This document shows, in pieces, positions 49,166 to 62,182 of a stretch of 64,000 nt of DNA. The position numbers and the translations under genes were made by a program. The notes below the pieces were generated by a model. That model was not told where the DNA came from, searched no databases, and saw nothing but the letters and a program-made list of their open reading frames with translations. Numbering within the stretch: position 1 is the stretch's first letter; every line of letters starts with the position of its first letter. Source of the stretch: Synaphobranchus kaupii (taxonomy: Eukaryota; Chordata; Actinopteri; Anguilliformes; Synaphobranchidae); contig CM056377.1 of the NCBI GenBank assembly GCA_029718625.1, positions 33,212,653-33,276,652 of the forward strand. Reading direction: 5' to 3'.

Positions 49166-52100
49166 TCAGTCTTCAGACAGCAGTCTGTGCAAATGATCCA
49201 TCCTCCGCTTCAGAACCTGCCGGAAATCCTCCTAAAAGGTAAAAGTATAAGGTAAATACAAAATGACAAACAGTCAACACTGAAAATAACTATCACTATT
49301 CCAATGAAAATCTGATCATTTTATAATCACCACATCTATTAAAGAAAGTCTATACTGGATCTAACCAACAATGTAAAAAAGGGCCAGTAATCTCACACTG
49401 TTCGCCAGGAACCACACTCTGACGACCAATATAAAGGTTTTTTAACGTAACACAGGATCTGACGCGGAGAGAAAAAAGAGTGTAGTCAGCTGTTTAGATC
49501 TAGCTAACATAATCCCACTACCTTCTCAACCTCAGATCAGACACCCAAGAACAACAGTGTGGTTCCTGATTTTAATTGAACCAAGCCTCTGGCACCAAAA
49601 TGTGAGTGTTTAACAGTTGTACTAACCCCAGGCCATGCAGTTACCATATTGGAATAATTATGCAGCAATAATTCCTGTTACAGCTTAAAGTAGTTTTAAG
49701 GTGTAACACATTTCCACGTAAGATGTAAAAATATTTTTGAGACATTTCTGATATTACACATCTGGAAAGGTATGTATTTTACAGAACCAATACATGTGTG
49801 CACATTTTTTTTTTTTTTTCTTGTATTATGAAAATGATCATAATGTAAGGCACCAACAATCAGCTTAGTCAAGAGGCAAACCTGTTTGTTAGAGGCCTAA
49901 ATGAGTCATATGTATATTTCGATTGAACATGATTACTGTTAGTCTGATCAATGCATCATCTAAAAAATAACTTGGTTGTGAAAATTAAAATAATACGACA
50001 TTGCAATACAATAAAAGGAAAACATGAAATATGGGAGTTGCTGAACATGCTCAAATGTTAGTAGTGTCCAATGTCCAACTACTTAGGTGTCAAATTTACC
50101 AATTTAAGATAAATTAATGAAAATTTACAAAGATTAATTAATGGAGGCAACCGTATCCTTAAGATGCTCACTATTTAGAGACCCCAAGAACACGACTGCC
50201 TGACTACAGACTTGTAATAAAAATAACAGACGACAAATAAAGTACATCAAGGCTCCAAGTCAGTGTTAACCTACTGTTTCTGACAGTTTCTCAAGATAAG
50301 GGATAAGTTTCTGCAGTTCATCGTCATCTGTGTCTCCAGCCCAACTCTTGATGGGGATCATATTCATCAGCTGCAAGAGAACATTAAAACATGGACTCAA
50401 AATGTTGCTGCAAACTAGCATCCTTATCAGCATGTGTCCTGTGTGAAAATACATTGACAGTCATGTGGACCAAGACTATATTGCACCAAGACCACACAGG
50501 GTGTGCAGATGTACTGGCTTACATGGTAAGGGAAGGCATGGGGAGCGTTGTCCAGAACCACTGTCTTGGCCAGGTCTCTTTCCAGCATGTCCAGGTCCTT
50601 GATGTAGTGACCAAAAACACAGGCACAGTCTTCCTGGTACAAACGATGTCTTCAGAAAGAACAGAGGAGGGTTAGAACTCTGAAGAAGGTATTGTTGGCG
50701 TTTAAATGTTAAATCTCACATATAATACATGTACAGTGAGCACCATAATTCATTGGACAGTGACCCATTTTTGGTTATTTTGGTTCTGTACTCTAGCACT
50801 TTGAGTTTGAAAGGATACAAGGACAATGAGGTTGAAGTGCAGATGGTCAGCTTTAATTTGAGGGTATTTTCATCCATATCGGATGAACTGTTTAGAAGTT
50901 ATAGAACCTTTTGTCATTTTCGGGCATTGAAAAATATTGGACAGTTTAACATAATGTAGAATGGATCACTTTAAGTGTTGTTTCACCTGACAAATTTTCC
51001 TATTGAACTCTATGGAAAAATAAGTCAGGAGAAGAAGTTATCCATCCATATCTACTGCATATCTGGCAGCAGAGTGATGGTTTAAGGCTTGTTTGATACG
51101 ACAGACCCTTGATGACTTCGAGCCATTTAGCCAACCATGTGTTCCATACTGTTCCAGTGTAATTTACAGCTAAATCTAGTCCCACCCCCCAATTCCTATA
51201 GAGATCCATTCAAATGCAGAGGTTATAGTATCGCTTGTAGGAGTACCAGAAAATAAGATATCAAGAGTCTTCTGATATTGTTGGGTCACAGACATCAGGC
51301 ACACATTTCAGTTTATATGAACTCCACTTCAAACCTAAAGAAACACTTTATGGTAAGTCCTCCGTGTATTTTCTCTGTTTTGTAGGCTACATATCAGTGT
51401 TTCATTCAATTGACATATCATTAGCTATTGAGAAACTGATTTCTTTTAGAGGACCATTTCACTTTGGGTACTAAGACCATAAGTACAGTTCCCCTACATA
51501 TAATAAATCAGAGTACATGAGAATTATGTTTCAGTGTCCTTTATTGCAGTAAGCATATCACGAACGCATAGCTACCAAATTCCCTCTTCCGCCTTAATCT
51601 TCTCCCTCTTTCCTCACTCACATTCTCTAGCTTCCCTCGTGTTATATGTCGGTACTACACCACAATAAGCTCTAGTTTTCTTATCTCTGGTGTGGAATCA
51701 CTTTGTTGGCAATTTACCAATTGGCATGGTTAAATAATGGTAATTTACTATTAGGAGAGTTCATTCAATGTTTATCAGATCATTCTCAGTTTAATGATCT
51801 CTACCAAAGGAAAGGGAATATTTTTAAGGTTACATAGTGTAACCTGCAAATATGAAAATGATAGAGTTAGAGTTACAACTGAACTGCAACAAAAAAAACC
51901 TTGCAGTCAATTAATATAAGTCTGTCTTTAATTACAGTTGTTCATTTTAAGTTTGGCAGGAATTAATGGTTGACCTTTTTAATGGTTGATTCCATTCTGG
52001 TTGATTGATAAGTGTTGATTTAAAAGAAACTTGAAATGTAACTAGTACTTGAGTAAATTTTTTGCAAGCTACTTTAGTACTCTAACTCAAGTAGTTTCAG

Positions 52101-55100
52101 TGAAGGCTACTTTTACTTGTACTTGAGAGTACAGTTTCCATAAAGTCCTCATACTTTTACTCAAGTACAGTTTTTGAGTACTATACCCACCACTGCTTAT
52201 AGGATGGATACGTCTGAATTACAGTAGCCCTTATGGGCTAAAATCCTTTGTATGATAGGTAGTTAGAAAAAGGCTGTCTGTTCAAATTATACATCTTTTT
52301 AATTCTAAATTAGTTCCATTCACTTACTTTGCTCAGAGAAGGGTGGACCCTAAATTGAATAGTGATGTTCCATGTGCTTTTGAATCAAGTAAGAACTGAC
52401 CCAAGTGGAAAGAAAAATGTTCTCACCGAAAAAGCTTTTTCTGAGGATCCAGTGTCTCCAGGATCTTCTCTGCATATTCTTTCTTGGCAGAAGTATAGAC
52501 AAACATCTGAAAAATACAGGTTGACACAGAATGAAACCCACCAAGCCAAACCAAAATTGCATGCAGAGGTGCCAATGCAGATGAGTGTGACCTTATGCTA
52601 GCTTAAAAGGACCGAGACGATGGTTCTGTGAAAAAGTACAGCTCAGAGAAACGAATTGCCTGCACATACCAAGATATTTCAAACCAACCTCAAAGAGCTA
52701 TTGACATGGCTTTTATCTGATTTCCAAAAAGCTGTTAATTTAATGGTTTTATTTACAAACACTGCACTTATTGACTTTTTCCTGGACAGAATAATTTTAA
52801 ACTTCAATTTGATATGCTAGATATAGAACTAAGATTGTCTTCAAGAATTTTCAACATAACACTGTCTCCCCTAAAGCTGAATTTCTGACTTTTAATAATA
52901 AAGCAAAACAGGAACAAGACAAAGCCAAAAGGTACATTTTTTGGGATAACTGTTATACTCACATTCTGACAAAAAATAAAGCAATTTAGAAAATGAGTAA
53001 AATTTTTAAGAAATGCATTAGAAAAAAACTTACTTCAAAGATTTTTGACATGCTTTGCAAAAACTCTTTAACATGAGGCCTCAGCACCATGAAGACCTAC
53101 AAGAAAAAGGGCATTCCTGATTATCCCAGGCAGTTTAAGAAAGTAAAGTCATTTGGAAGATTAACTGACATGCTACATTTCATTTCAGGAACTATATAGG
53201 CTGAATAGTGACAGATGCAAGGGGGCTACCGACTGGTGCAGCAATATCCTTTGAAAAGCTATGTTTAACATACTGATTCAGAATTTCAATAAAAATGCCC
53301 AGTATTAATTATTGTTCCAAACATTAAATCTGTGATAAAATTGAAGACAAACAAAAACTGAAATTAACCAATAGCATATTTAGTAAAAAAGTACTTGTAT
53401 GAATGACACAGCTTAAACATTGATACATTTTGAGATGTACAGTATAGTATTGTTAATAAAGTAGGTGCTCCTCCAGTAACAATAATGGCCATACATGACT
53501 GCAGTTCTCCATTTTTAAATATATATTAATTTGTGAAATTTGACAAACTGTTACAGTTAATAAGAAGTGAAGCAGTTGAGAATTTCTGATTAAGACCACA
53601 CTTTTTGTTCTTTCTGCAAACCCTATATACAGTATATCAATTTTTCAAAGCATGCACAAAAACTTTCTGCACCACAGGGACAGCTCTTCTGTGTATCCTG
53701 AACTGTGGCCTTTACCATCTGCATGGCACTATGCGAGATATGATTAAGCTAGCTCACTGAACTAAAGACCAAAGCTCCTTGATAAGATACTTAATTTCAT
53801 CTGTATTCAGGCCTGCATAAGGTGAAATAACTTCCCTTATCTAAGAGCCTTGCCATCGCTTTCGGTAGCAGATGCTCATGGACCCGCTCACACATAAAAA
53901 CTCTGCAAAATCGGCAAGATCGTCAACCTCAATTTGTTACAATGCAATACTTCCGCCTTGCTAGTTTCTACGCTTCCACCATGTTTTTGTGGGAACCTGT
54001 TATGTGCTTCTTTAAAAATAAAGGGCACGAATATTGCTTTCCAGGAACAGAGAAGTTTGTTGGGCCCTATGTGCTACCTTTAAGAATATACCTAGGCGAG
54101 CACTATTAAACAATCAGTGACTCCAATAATTTTATTACATGCTTCTCTTCATTTAGCACATTTACCATACAACTACAACAAGACGCACAATTATTCATAT
54201 CATACAATTTAATCATCAGAAATATTTCCTGGGTACAGAACCCCAATCAAATGCACCGCTATTTCAAATTATTTCCAGATTGTGAGTAGAGGGTTTGGCA
54301 GACGTTTTTTCTTTTTTTTTTACGGTACTGCCACCTGTTGGCTGAGCACCTGTAATACTACTAAAACAAATTGGACCGGTTTCTGTTCAGCTCATTTCTT
54401 GTTAGTTCAGAGAAAGCATTAACCTGGTGGCAAATGGAAACTGAAATAAGGAAAATGGCACATAATGTAATAGGGAGGATCTCGATTCACTCACTTTGTA
54501 CTCATGATCCTGAAAATAGGTGTGAAAGGTGTACTCTGCATTCTCAATCATGTTCAGGGAGCTGAAGACTAGCGTCTCATCCTGCAGCGGATGTAAAATA
54601 AATATAGCTAAATTACATCATTCACACAGGAGCAACATGCTAAAATACTTGTATATAAAGTAAAAAAACAAAAAAACAAGCATCAGATCTGTACTAAATG
54701 GTTATAACTATGCTTTGTTAAAGAACACTATCAAGTTTTGTTCTCTGAAAAACAATCAATGTCTAGTTTTACTAGTATCTAACAATGATTTAATTCCAGC
54801 TTCTGAGTAAATACATTTGGAGTAAAATAAAAAATTCTTGAAAAATAAAAAATTCTCCAAAATTATTGGAGACCATAAAAAAATTCACCAGGTCCAGAAC
54901 AAGAGTGGCTTGTGGTGTGCTCCTGGTCTTGACCGGGATGTCCCGGGTACGAGGTTTTGATTGTTGAGACTGAGCCTGAATGTTTTTGATGAAGCAGTAC
55001 CTGAAAAGGCAAAGGAAGAACAAGTGTGGGTCTATAGATAGCGGGAAACTGATCTTGAAAAGATACGGAGTGACACAACACATCAAACCCATTGACAACA

Positions 55101-57524
55101 TATTCTTCTAGAAGACATTCTAGAAGGCAGTATTCTTCACTCCGATGCATAAAATAAATGTACAGGCCTATCCTGAAATTTTAGAGGTGGTTAAAAATAT
55201 CTGAAATTCTTTTTTTTTTTTTTTATATTTCACTCCAGAAAATAACTATAACAGTAACATGGCACTATGCACCATACTTACGGATTAAAAACTTCTTCGT
55301 CATCTTCCTCTTCTGCCAGATGGCGTAAAGAGTCATAACCAAAAACACACTGCTCTGGGCTCATCTCTTCATCCTCAGGGGATTTCACACCTTCAAAAAG
55401 GACACCCCACATACTTATCAATGCACTTTTTGGTGCAAGAGTTTTTCCTCTAAGTCCAGTTCTGCTTTTTATGCTCTGCAAAACCTTCTGTGAATTATTA
55501 TGGCAATCTAGACACTTTTGGTAAAAAGTCAAACAAATATGGAAATAGAGCAACTCTTTACAATCTTCATCATCGTTTAATGTGAGGCAGCTCATATAAA
55601 GCACTACAGTATCTGTACTATAGTCTTTCAATTAAAGTTGAGCACAGTGTAATGCATATAACGACCTTCAGGCCACTAACCATTGTCCACTGTTGACATC
55701 GGAAGGCACACGGTTGGGGGGAAGATATTCCTTACAGCTGTATTAGTGTAAGAGTAGTCTCTCTCTATCCCAAAGCGCACACGGCGCTTCCGGCAAAAGA
55801 CGGGAGTCATGAAATCTAAATATGCCAGGTAAGAACAGGGGCACAATCAAACATTCAGCAGGTGAGCAGCTTTCATTCAATTCTCTTTCAGCACATGCAC
55901 ACCTTGCTAAGACCAGCTGGGATTCTAAGACGGTTTAACATGTGTTTTCAACACTTATAGCTGGTCATAGCTGGTCTGTGGTTGGTCAAAGCTGATTAAA
56001 CTGGTAGAGTAAGTTGGTGGCCAAACTTTTGGACTAGTTGACTATAGATTGGTCAGCTGGTCGACCATCTAAAACCAGCCAGAAGTGACGAAAACACATC
56101 TTAAACCAGCTTGACCAGTTTAGGCTGGTTTAAGTTGGAATTTTACGTAGGGCATGCAGCAATTGTTCATATCAATGCAATGAGTCAACCAATTTACAAA
56201 AGACAATAAACAATAAGTCACTCAAGTTGCTGTACCTTCGCGGTCACTATATGTTGCAGCTCTTTTCCTCGTGCGGCGTTTACTGATGGTTGGGACACAT
56301 TCCTCGTCAGAGTGCTGTGCAGCACAGTCTGACACCATTTCCTCTTTGCCCTGGATATATCAGGACATCACACGTTAATGATCTGGGATAAGCCACCCAC
56401 CAGACAGATTTAACATAAGTCAATCAACGAATAAACACCAATGACCAATATCGAGAATAGCCTGTATAATTTTTAAGTAGCGTTACAGTCCTGAATATTT
56501 TATTCTGCAGAATTGCTCCCTGTAACGTTGGCTATACTGTACACCACTATATCAACATCATGCAGGTAACGTTAGCTTACATAAATTAGCTCAGCAATTA
56601 GTGAAACAAAGCCCCCAGGCTGTCAACCTACATTTGGTTGCAAACCCCCCTGCCTCCAGACTTAAACATATGTGAAAATCACTGCTTGTCCCATGTGTTG
56701 TGGCCGTGGCTTACCCCCCCGATCCAGGTCATGCTAACGTTACTACCAAACTTCAATGAGTGACCTTACCATTACGGGGCAACACAGGCTCACCAGCTTC
56801 CCTTCTTGATAACCCAGTCGAGTTCATACAGTTAAAGTACCTGAGCTGACTTAAGGTGCTATTAAGCAATGCTTTTAGTTAACGCTCATTTTGGACCACC
56901 TTATTATAGTATTAGCTGTGGTGGATACACATTACGTTACGGTAGCGCAGTGTCTAGCGAGTTATTTTTATTGGGCAGCTAACGTTAGCGTTAGTAGTCG
57001 TCCGTCTCGTTTATATTCACTGCGTAAGTTAGCTCCCTACCTAACGACGTTAGTAACGTTAGGTAGTCCGCTCGCTAGCTAACGTTACAATCATGTTAAC
57101 GTTACAGTAACAGGCATTGCCATTGGCCAAGCAGAATGATTAGAATGGTTCGTGTTCTAGACTTCAAAGAAAACATGGGCACGTAATATAATTTAGGATA
57201 TTCACAAATGACAACTAGCTTGTTAGCTCACCAGTCAGTGATGATCTACTACCTAGCTATCTAGCTAAAATAACACAGTAACTATAACGTGTAGCAGCTA
57301 AATAAAACATAAGGCGTAATGTTAAGTGTAGCCGTATGAGAGTCAAGTAGCTAACGTCGTTAGGTAACATTAACGATAGCTAATGTTAGCTAGCCAAATT
57401 GTATCCTCACCGTTTCTAGCTCTGCCACCGGCGGCGCTCTCGTGTAGGAGCGTTGATGAAGGTTAGTTGGTGCGTTTGGTTCCTTCGGCACATCTGCAGA
57501 AATATTTCGAGACCGCAGTATCAT
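49166..57524 (-). CDS. ctdspl3: CTD small phosphatase-like protein (CTDSPL2/3 type), complete, 11 coding exons, 367 aa
   Basis: Coding exons on the minus strand are 57524-57411, 56350-56236, 55815-55681, 55390-55282, 55000-54889, 54581-54495, 53096-53034, 52506-52427, 50649-50523, 50370-50275 and 49231-49166. Every phase joins and the total is 1104 nt. The product is a HAD-family Mg-dependent phosphatase of the FCP/SCP group. Basic N-terminal segments (MILRSRNIS, SKRRTRKRAA) suggest a nuclear location. The DxDxT motif D194-L-D196-E-T198 is split by the exon 5/6 junction. Motif II is T250 in FVYTSAKKEYA. K300 and D305-N306 are in LAKTVVLDNAPHAF. The C terminus (FRQVLKRRMDHLHRLLSED) is intact. 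YCFIKN and VKTRSTPQATLVLDLDETLV resemble CTDSPL2, but the N-terminal region is shorter. The symbol ctdspl3 is tentative; a ctdspl2-like paralogue is the alternative. Confidence 0.9.
50734..51310. mobile_element. TA-flanked MITE fragment in phosphatase intron 8
   Basis: The left end is cagtgagcaccataattcat after TA (50732-50733). Its interior matches the element at 58004-58828 over several blocks (ccatttagccaaccatgtgt, aatgcagaggttatag, gggtcacagacatcagg). The expected inverted right end is not present, so the copy is truncated near 51310. No coding capacity is seen. Confidence 0.7.
51311..52015. other. Phosphatase intron 8, unassigned part
   Basis: No exon or repeat is recognised. The reading frames are short and interrupted. 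Confidence 0.35.
52020..52200. repeat. ACTTGAGTA-rich fish transposon end
   Basis: Words such as gtacttgagtaa, actcaagtag, tacttgagagtac and tactcaagtacag recur and end in tactatacccaccactgc. This is a repeat family common in fish genomes, probably the end of a DNA transposon. Only one end is seen here. Confidence 0.5.
55920..56145. repeat. ACCAGC/GCTGGT palindromic repeat in phosphatase intron 2
   Basis: Many copies of ctggtc, accagc and gctggttta lie in both orientations (for example near 55912, 55962, 56010, 56050, 56105 and 56130), forming a self-complementary block. The structure resembles a foldback MITE family seen in many teleosts. It has no coding capacity. Confidence 0.6.
56560..57400. 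repeat. GCTAACGTTAGC-rich block in phosphatase intron 1
   Basis: The palindromic words gctaacgttagc, taacgttagc and ctagctaacgtta occur at high density (for example near 56570, 56980-57000, 57060-57090 and 57350-57390). They lie just inside the gene, close to its promoter, in the same relation as the block in dazap1 intron 1. Confidence 0.6.
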
Positions 57525-57760
57525 CCTCTCGGGGATTACTGAACAGCTAGGTATCTAGCTGCACGGTACAAAATTGACCAACTAAACTGTAATCTGCGCT
57601 CAGCGATCGAGTACCGCCCACTGTAAAATACCACGAGCTTCACCTGATTGGACGAAGTACTTGTTTAGCATCGTTCTTTCGCTTTCCACTACGCGTCATT
57701 CATTTAAATCTACCCGGTTCTCAGCACCAGCAACCCGTGAAAATGGGCGGTGCTACAGAA
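57525..57760 (-). promoter_or_regulatory. ctdspl3: Phosphatase gene 5' UTR and promoter, with CCAAT box
   Basis: A CpG-containing region lies upstream of the ATG at 57524. ATTGG at 57647-57651 is a CCAAT box on the minus strand, about 125 nt before the start codon. No TATA box is evident. The transcription start is inferred. Confidence 0.5.
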
Positions 57761-58003
57761 TCATCTGGTCCCCGTGATCCCGTAGTCACGTTGCACTACT
57801 CAGCACACTTTCACGGTTGCATGCAGTCCAAAGTAGGTTAACGCGCAGGCAGATGCGATGGGTCACAAGGGGAAAATGCTGTCAGAACTAGAAATTTCAG
57901 ATACACTTATAAATGTAACCGACATTAAATAGGTCATTCAAGGAATCTGAAGGAAAACTCAGCAAAAAAAGTCTGCTGTGAATTAGGCTATGTGGGAAAT
58001 ATA

Positions 58004-58828
58004 CAGTGCACTCCAAAAGTGTTAGGACAGTGACACATTTTTTGTTGTTTTGGCTTTGTACTGTGCACACTTTCAGCTTCAATTTAACCCCCCCCCCATT
58101 TTAGGGCACCAAAAGTAATTGGACAAATTAACAAACTTAAATAAAGTAATATTTAATATTTGGTTACATATCATTTGACTTCCTGATGTCTGTGACCCAA
58201 CTTGAAAACAACACGGGAATAGTATGGAACAAATGGTTGGCTAAATGACTGAGTCATCAAGGGCCTGAGGTATCAAATGAGCCTCAAACCATCACTCTGC
58301 TGCCAGATATGCAGTAGGTATGGATGGATCACTTTAAGGGTTGTTTCTCGAGACTTATTTTTCCATAGAGTTCAATAGGAAATCAGACCCTTAATGACGT
58401 ACAGCCATTTAGCCAACCATGTGTTCCATACTATTCCCGTGTAATTTACAGTCCCACCCCAAAATTCCCAGAGAGATCCATTAAAATGCAGAGGTTATAT
58501 TATAGTATTGTTTATAAGAGTACCTGAAAATAAGACATCGTCTTTTGATGTTTTTTGGGTCACAGATATCAGGAAGTCATGGCATGCAAAGTATAAGCAA
58601 CCAAATAGTAAATATGATGGCTTTATTTATGGGGGGGGGGGGGGGGGGGCTATGTGTAAAAATAGCTACACGGTTCGCCCCGATATGGATGTAAAAACCC
58701 TCAAATTAAAGCTGAAATTCTGCACTTTAACCTCATAGTCACCGTTCCATTTCAAATCCAATGTGCTGGAGTACAGAGCCAAAACAACAAAGAATGTGAC
58801 ACTGTCCTAACACTTTTGGAGTACACTG
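58004..58828. mobile_element. TA-flanked MITE with long inverted repeats (825 bp)
   Basis: The left end is cagtgcactccaaaagtgtt and the right end reads, reversed, cagtgtactccaaaagtgtt. Similarity continues inward through aggacagtg and ttgttgttttggct, about 60 bp with a few differences. TA flanks both ends (58002-58003 and 58829-58830), indicating Tc1/mariner-type mobilisation. The interior is partly self-complementary and includes a run of 20 or more G at about 58629-58650. No transposase is seen. Confidence 0.85.
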
Positions 58829-58839
58829 TATTATCTTGC

Positions 58840-59071
58840 CATCTAGCCTATGCCTTGCAATGCAATTTAGAGTTTGTATTTGTTTCATTTCTTTTGAGCG
58901 CGCTACATTCTGAAACATAGTTTTTGTGCAGCATAATGGTCCAACGCCAGTGTTGGCAACACTCTCTGCACCATCCCTCATTACTGCTTTGGGTTGTTTC
59001 TCCTGACAAATTCTCCAAATGAACAAAAAATGCGTCGCTGTCCAATGAATTATGGTGCTCACTGCTCACTG
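58840..59071 (-). mobile_element. Fragment of a TA-flanked element related to the MITE at 50734
   Basis: The right end, read reversed, is cagtgagcagtgagcaccat followed by aattcattggacagcgac. It matches the left end of the element at 50734, with TA outside (59072-59073). The inward part (gtttcagaatgtagcgcgct) is not recognised. Only one end is present. Confidence 0.55.
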
Positions 59072-59079
59072 TATATGAC

Positions 59080-62000
59080 AACAGGTTCTGCACAAACCCT
59101 GGATGTTGGATTGGAGACTTGGATTTCTGGAGCCTGCTCACAACTCATACATGGCTGGATGGTCACACATCTGAATTTATGATAACATCATGAGAATTAA
59201 ACATAATATGAAGCAATCCCAATAATAATAATAACAACAACAAGAGGTTACCCCTTGTGAAGCCTTGTGAAAGAAAGTCATGTAAATGCAGAAGGGAACA
59301 GAAGTAAAGATTCAAACAGAATAAATTATATCAGAACTGTACTTTATTAATAGTCTTTAGTATTTATTTGCTTACAGTTGAAACTCTCAATTTTTGGTTT
59401 AGTATTTTGAGAATGAATATATGATGTATGACATAAAAAATGTAAACTTTAAAAGTTTTTTTTGTCTTTTGCTCTATAAGTAGTTACAAATCAATACCTG
59501 AACCTTTGTAAAAATCGAGAGCAACAATGTACTGTACATTAGTAAAGGAGACAAGGCTAATAAAACAGGAAATAAAAACAAACCCTTTTTATGGAGGCTG
59601 TACAATGATTTCTCACATTGCCAAAGTCCTGCAAATCCTGGTATAGATAAAGGCCATTCAACTGTCAAGTCAAACTGTTCAAGTAAAGGAACTAAAGAAA
59701 ACAGTGTATTTCTAGAAAGCGTATAATGTAACTTTTGTTTAACTGTGCCATTCAAAATGGCTTGCATTGAAAATGAGAAAGAACATATTAGCATATCCTT
59801 ACATTTCTGTTACACATTCATTGTCTTCTTGTGCTGCAACCTGTTTTCAATATTTTTTTCTCCAAAAGTTGATTGTATAAACAAAATATTCCGTTAACAT
59901 GTTTAGATGATTTAAATAATAATGCACTAAAACAAACCTTCCAATCATGCGCAAACACAATTTTGAGTAAAAAGGCAATAATTTACTTCACCTTTTAGAA
60001 GTTCTTAGGAGGCTGCATTGCATTAAATTCTTAAGAGAAATGAAATGTGTTTAGAGAACATGTTGTGGAAGCAAATCTGTGCACTTTTCTGACAACTGGT
60101 CATTATAGAAACATGACATGCCACATACTTACAGTTTAGCCAACATATTTCAAGCAGCTTCCAGTTTGGCGTTATGGGAAATTAGAAATAAAATATCACA
60201 AGTACGGGACAGGAAAATACATATGATAAAACATGCTTGGAAGATGTACTGTAAGATGCAGTAGTAGTTTTTCCTAAAAAAAAACTGCTCAAATGAAAAG
60301 TGCTACAGGAAAATGTCTGATTAAAGGGCGTCTAAAATGTTCCATCAGAATGGAGACCCAAGGAATGTGCTTGAATGAACCAAGAATTTGCACATCAGCC
60401 TTTTAAGGCCACTGATTTGATGTTAGCTTGGAAAATCCAACTACACACTTTCTTCGCTTTATTTCAGAAAATTTTAAGGTCATTAAAATAAAATCTCTAA
60501 ATTTAAAACCCTAAAAATGAAAGATTGCAACCCCTTATATACTCTAAACTGTACTTTCTGCACTAGAATGCATGAATTGGAAAAACTGGAGGTAGAAGTG
60601 TATTTCCTGAGAAGTTGAAGACAAATGCCTTGTTCATAATCTTAATTTCTATGTCCACAAAATAGTTTATATGACTGAATTATCAATCCAACAATCCTCA
60701 AGATTAGAACGATATCATGAAAATTTAAATTTTTGCAATTGTCAATTGCTCTGAAATTGTCTTTGCTGAATTAATGGTGGATATAAAGATAAAAGAATAA
60801 ATGGAACAAAAAAATTTGAAAAGGCATTTAAAAGTGTAATAATTTTATATAATGGTGATTTGAAGTAAGAATTGTCACAGCATAAGGCATCTTATAATTA
60901 CAGAAGAGATACATCTTAACTCTTCACATACATTTGGTTGTCCTTGCAATATACAATCCACCTGAGCTAGTTATCTAGAACAAGCTTGTACTTTTTATGA
61001 ATTGTCTTAAGTATAAGGCTATTAATCAAGTTGTGTTTTCTCACTTGAAAACCCTGAAAAAAGGATACCTAACAATAACCATACTAAAAAAGCAAGCTTG
61101 TGCACACTAAAAGAAATTAAGTTTATTATAACAAGGATCACTGTATACACGAGTCCATTACGGACAGTGAAGTCACCTCCGGGATCCTCAGATTAGGGCT
61201 CAATTCTAGTCAAGCTCTAATCCTCAGGTAAGGGACCCTGTACAGTCCCTTATACAGTGGGCCGATGACTACAGAAAGCTGGGCACTGTGATGTTTCACA
61301 GTTTGCCAGTTGGGCAGGTACACTGGGAGTGTGTATAGAAAACACTTGCCACAATGCTGACAACAGGGCAGTCAACAACAACTTGTCAACTTGTTTCTGA
61401 TTTAGAGAAAATTGCAGGTTCTAGATAGCCCAACTGTGAGATACAGGGGATTTTGTTTTATACATCCATGACAGGGACTAACAAGAAAAATGCAGACACC
61501 TCCTCACAAGCGTCCACTGCTGCTATAGATAGGAGTAACAACTCACCTTGACTTGTATAACAGACTAATTATATGATAAAACATGTTCAATATTCAAATA
61601 CCCCCAAACATACTCATGATGAAACAGGTTATTCTTATCTAGTCTGAGCACTAGACAGCGCCCCCCTTTTTGTGACCAAAAAGAGTAACAGCAGTGCTGT
61701 CTGCTTTGTGATAACAGGCGATTATATTCCTAAAACGTTTTGAACAAGGACAATAGAATAGCAAGCAAAAAACAATATAATCATAAGTTTTTCAATTGTT
61801 ACATTATTTACATGGTAAAATCTTGCCTTTACACCAAAATTATTTATTTTTCCAACAGGGATAATAAATCACAATACTCAAACCCATCTCATGATTACAC
61901 CCATTTTCAACAATCCTGTTCATCAAAGAGGCAGGACTAGAAGAAGGGCTTGTTCAGAATTAAGAAATCACACCAAGTAATGACCAATAAACACAAAACA

Positions 62001-62100
62001 ATAAAAACTAACAGATATGATATTACTTCACCCCACAACACTGAACAAAATGAGTACATTTTGTTGCTGCAGTGTTAGTTTGTATCCACTAGGTGGTAGC
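59080..62100. other. AT-rich intergenic region, no gene recognised
   Basis: I see no exon with protein similarity and no identifiable mobile element over 3 kb. A minus-strand AATAAA near 59345 would be compatible with this being a long 3' UTR of a minus-strand gene to the right, but nothing else supports that. A short, less AT-rich block at 61150-61340 stands out from the rest. Confidence 0.4.
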
Positions 62101-62124
62101 AATGAGGCATATATGCTCTTCAAC

Positions 62125-62155
62125 CCCCCCCCCCCCCCCCCCCCCCACCCCCTTC
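62125..62155. repeat. Poly-C tract
   Basis: A run of more than 20 C lies within 30 bp of the assembly gap. Homopolymers of this kind stop sequencing and may explain the gap. Confidence 0.9.
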
Positions 62156-62182
62156 CCCGCAAGACCACCTTCAAAAGCCTAA

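Noticed and set aside
55278..55631. 117-aa minus ORF as an independent gene
   Set aside because: Only its C-terminal 36 residues (from 55390) belong to an exon, which is exon 4 of the phosphatase gene. The N-terminal part is intron read-through.
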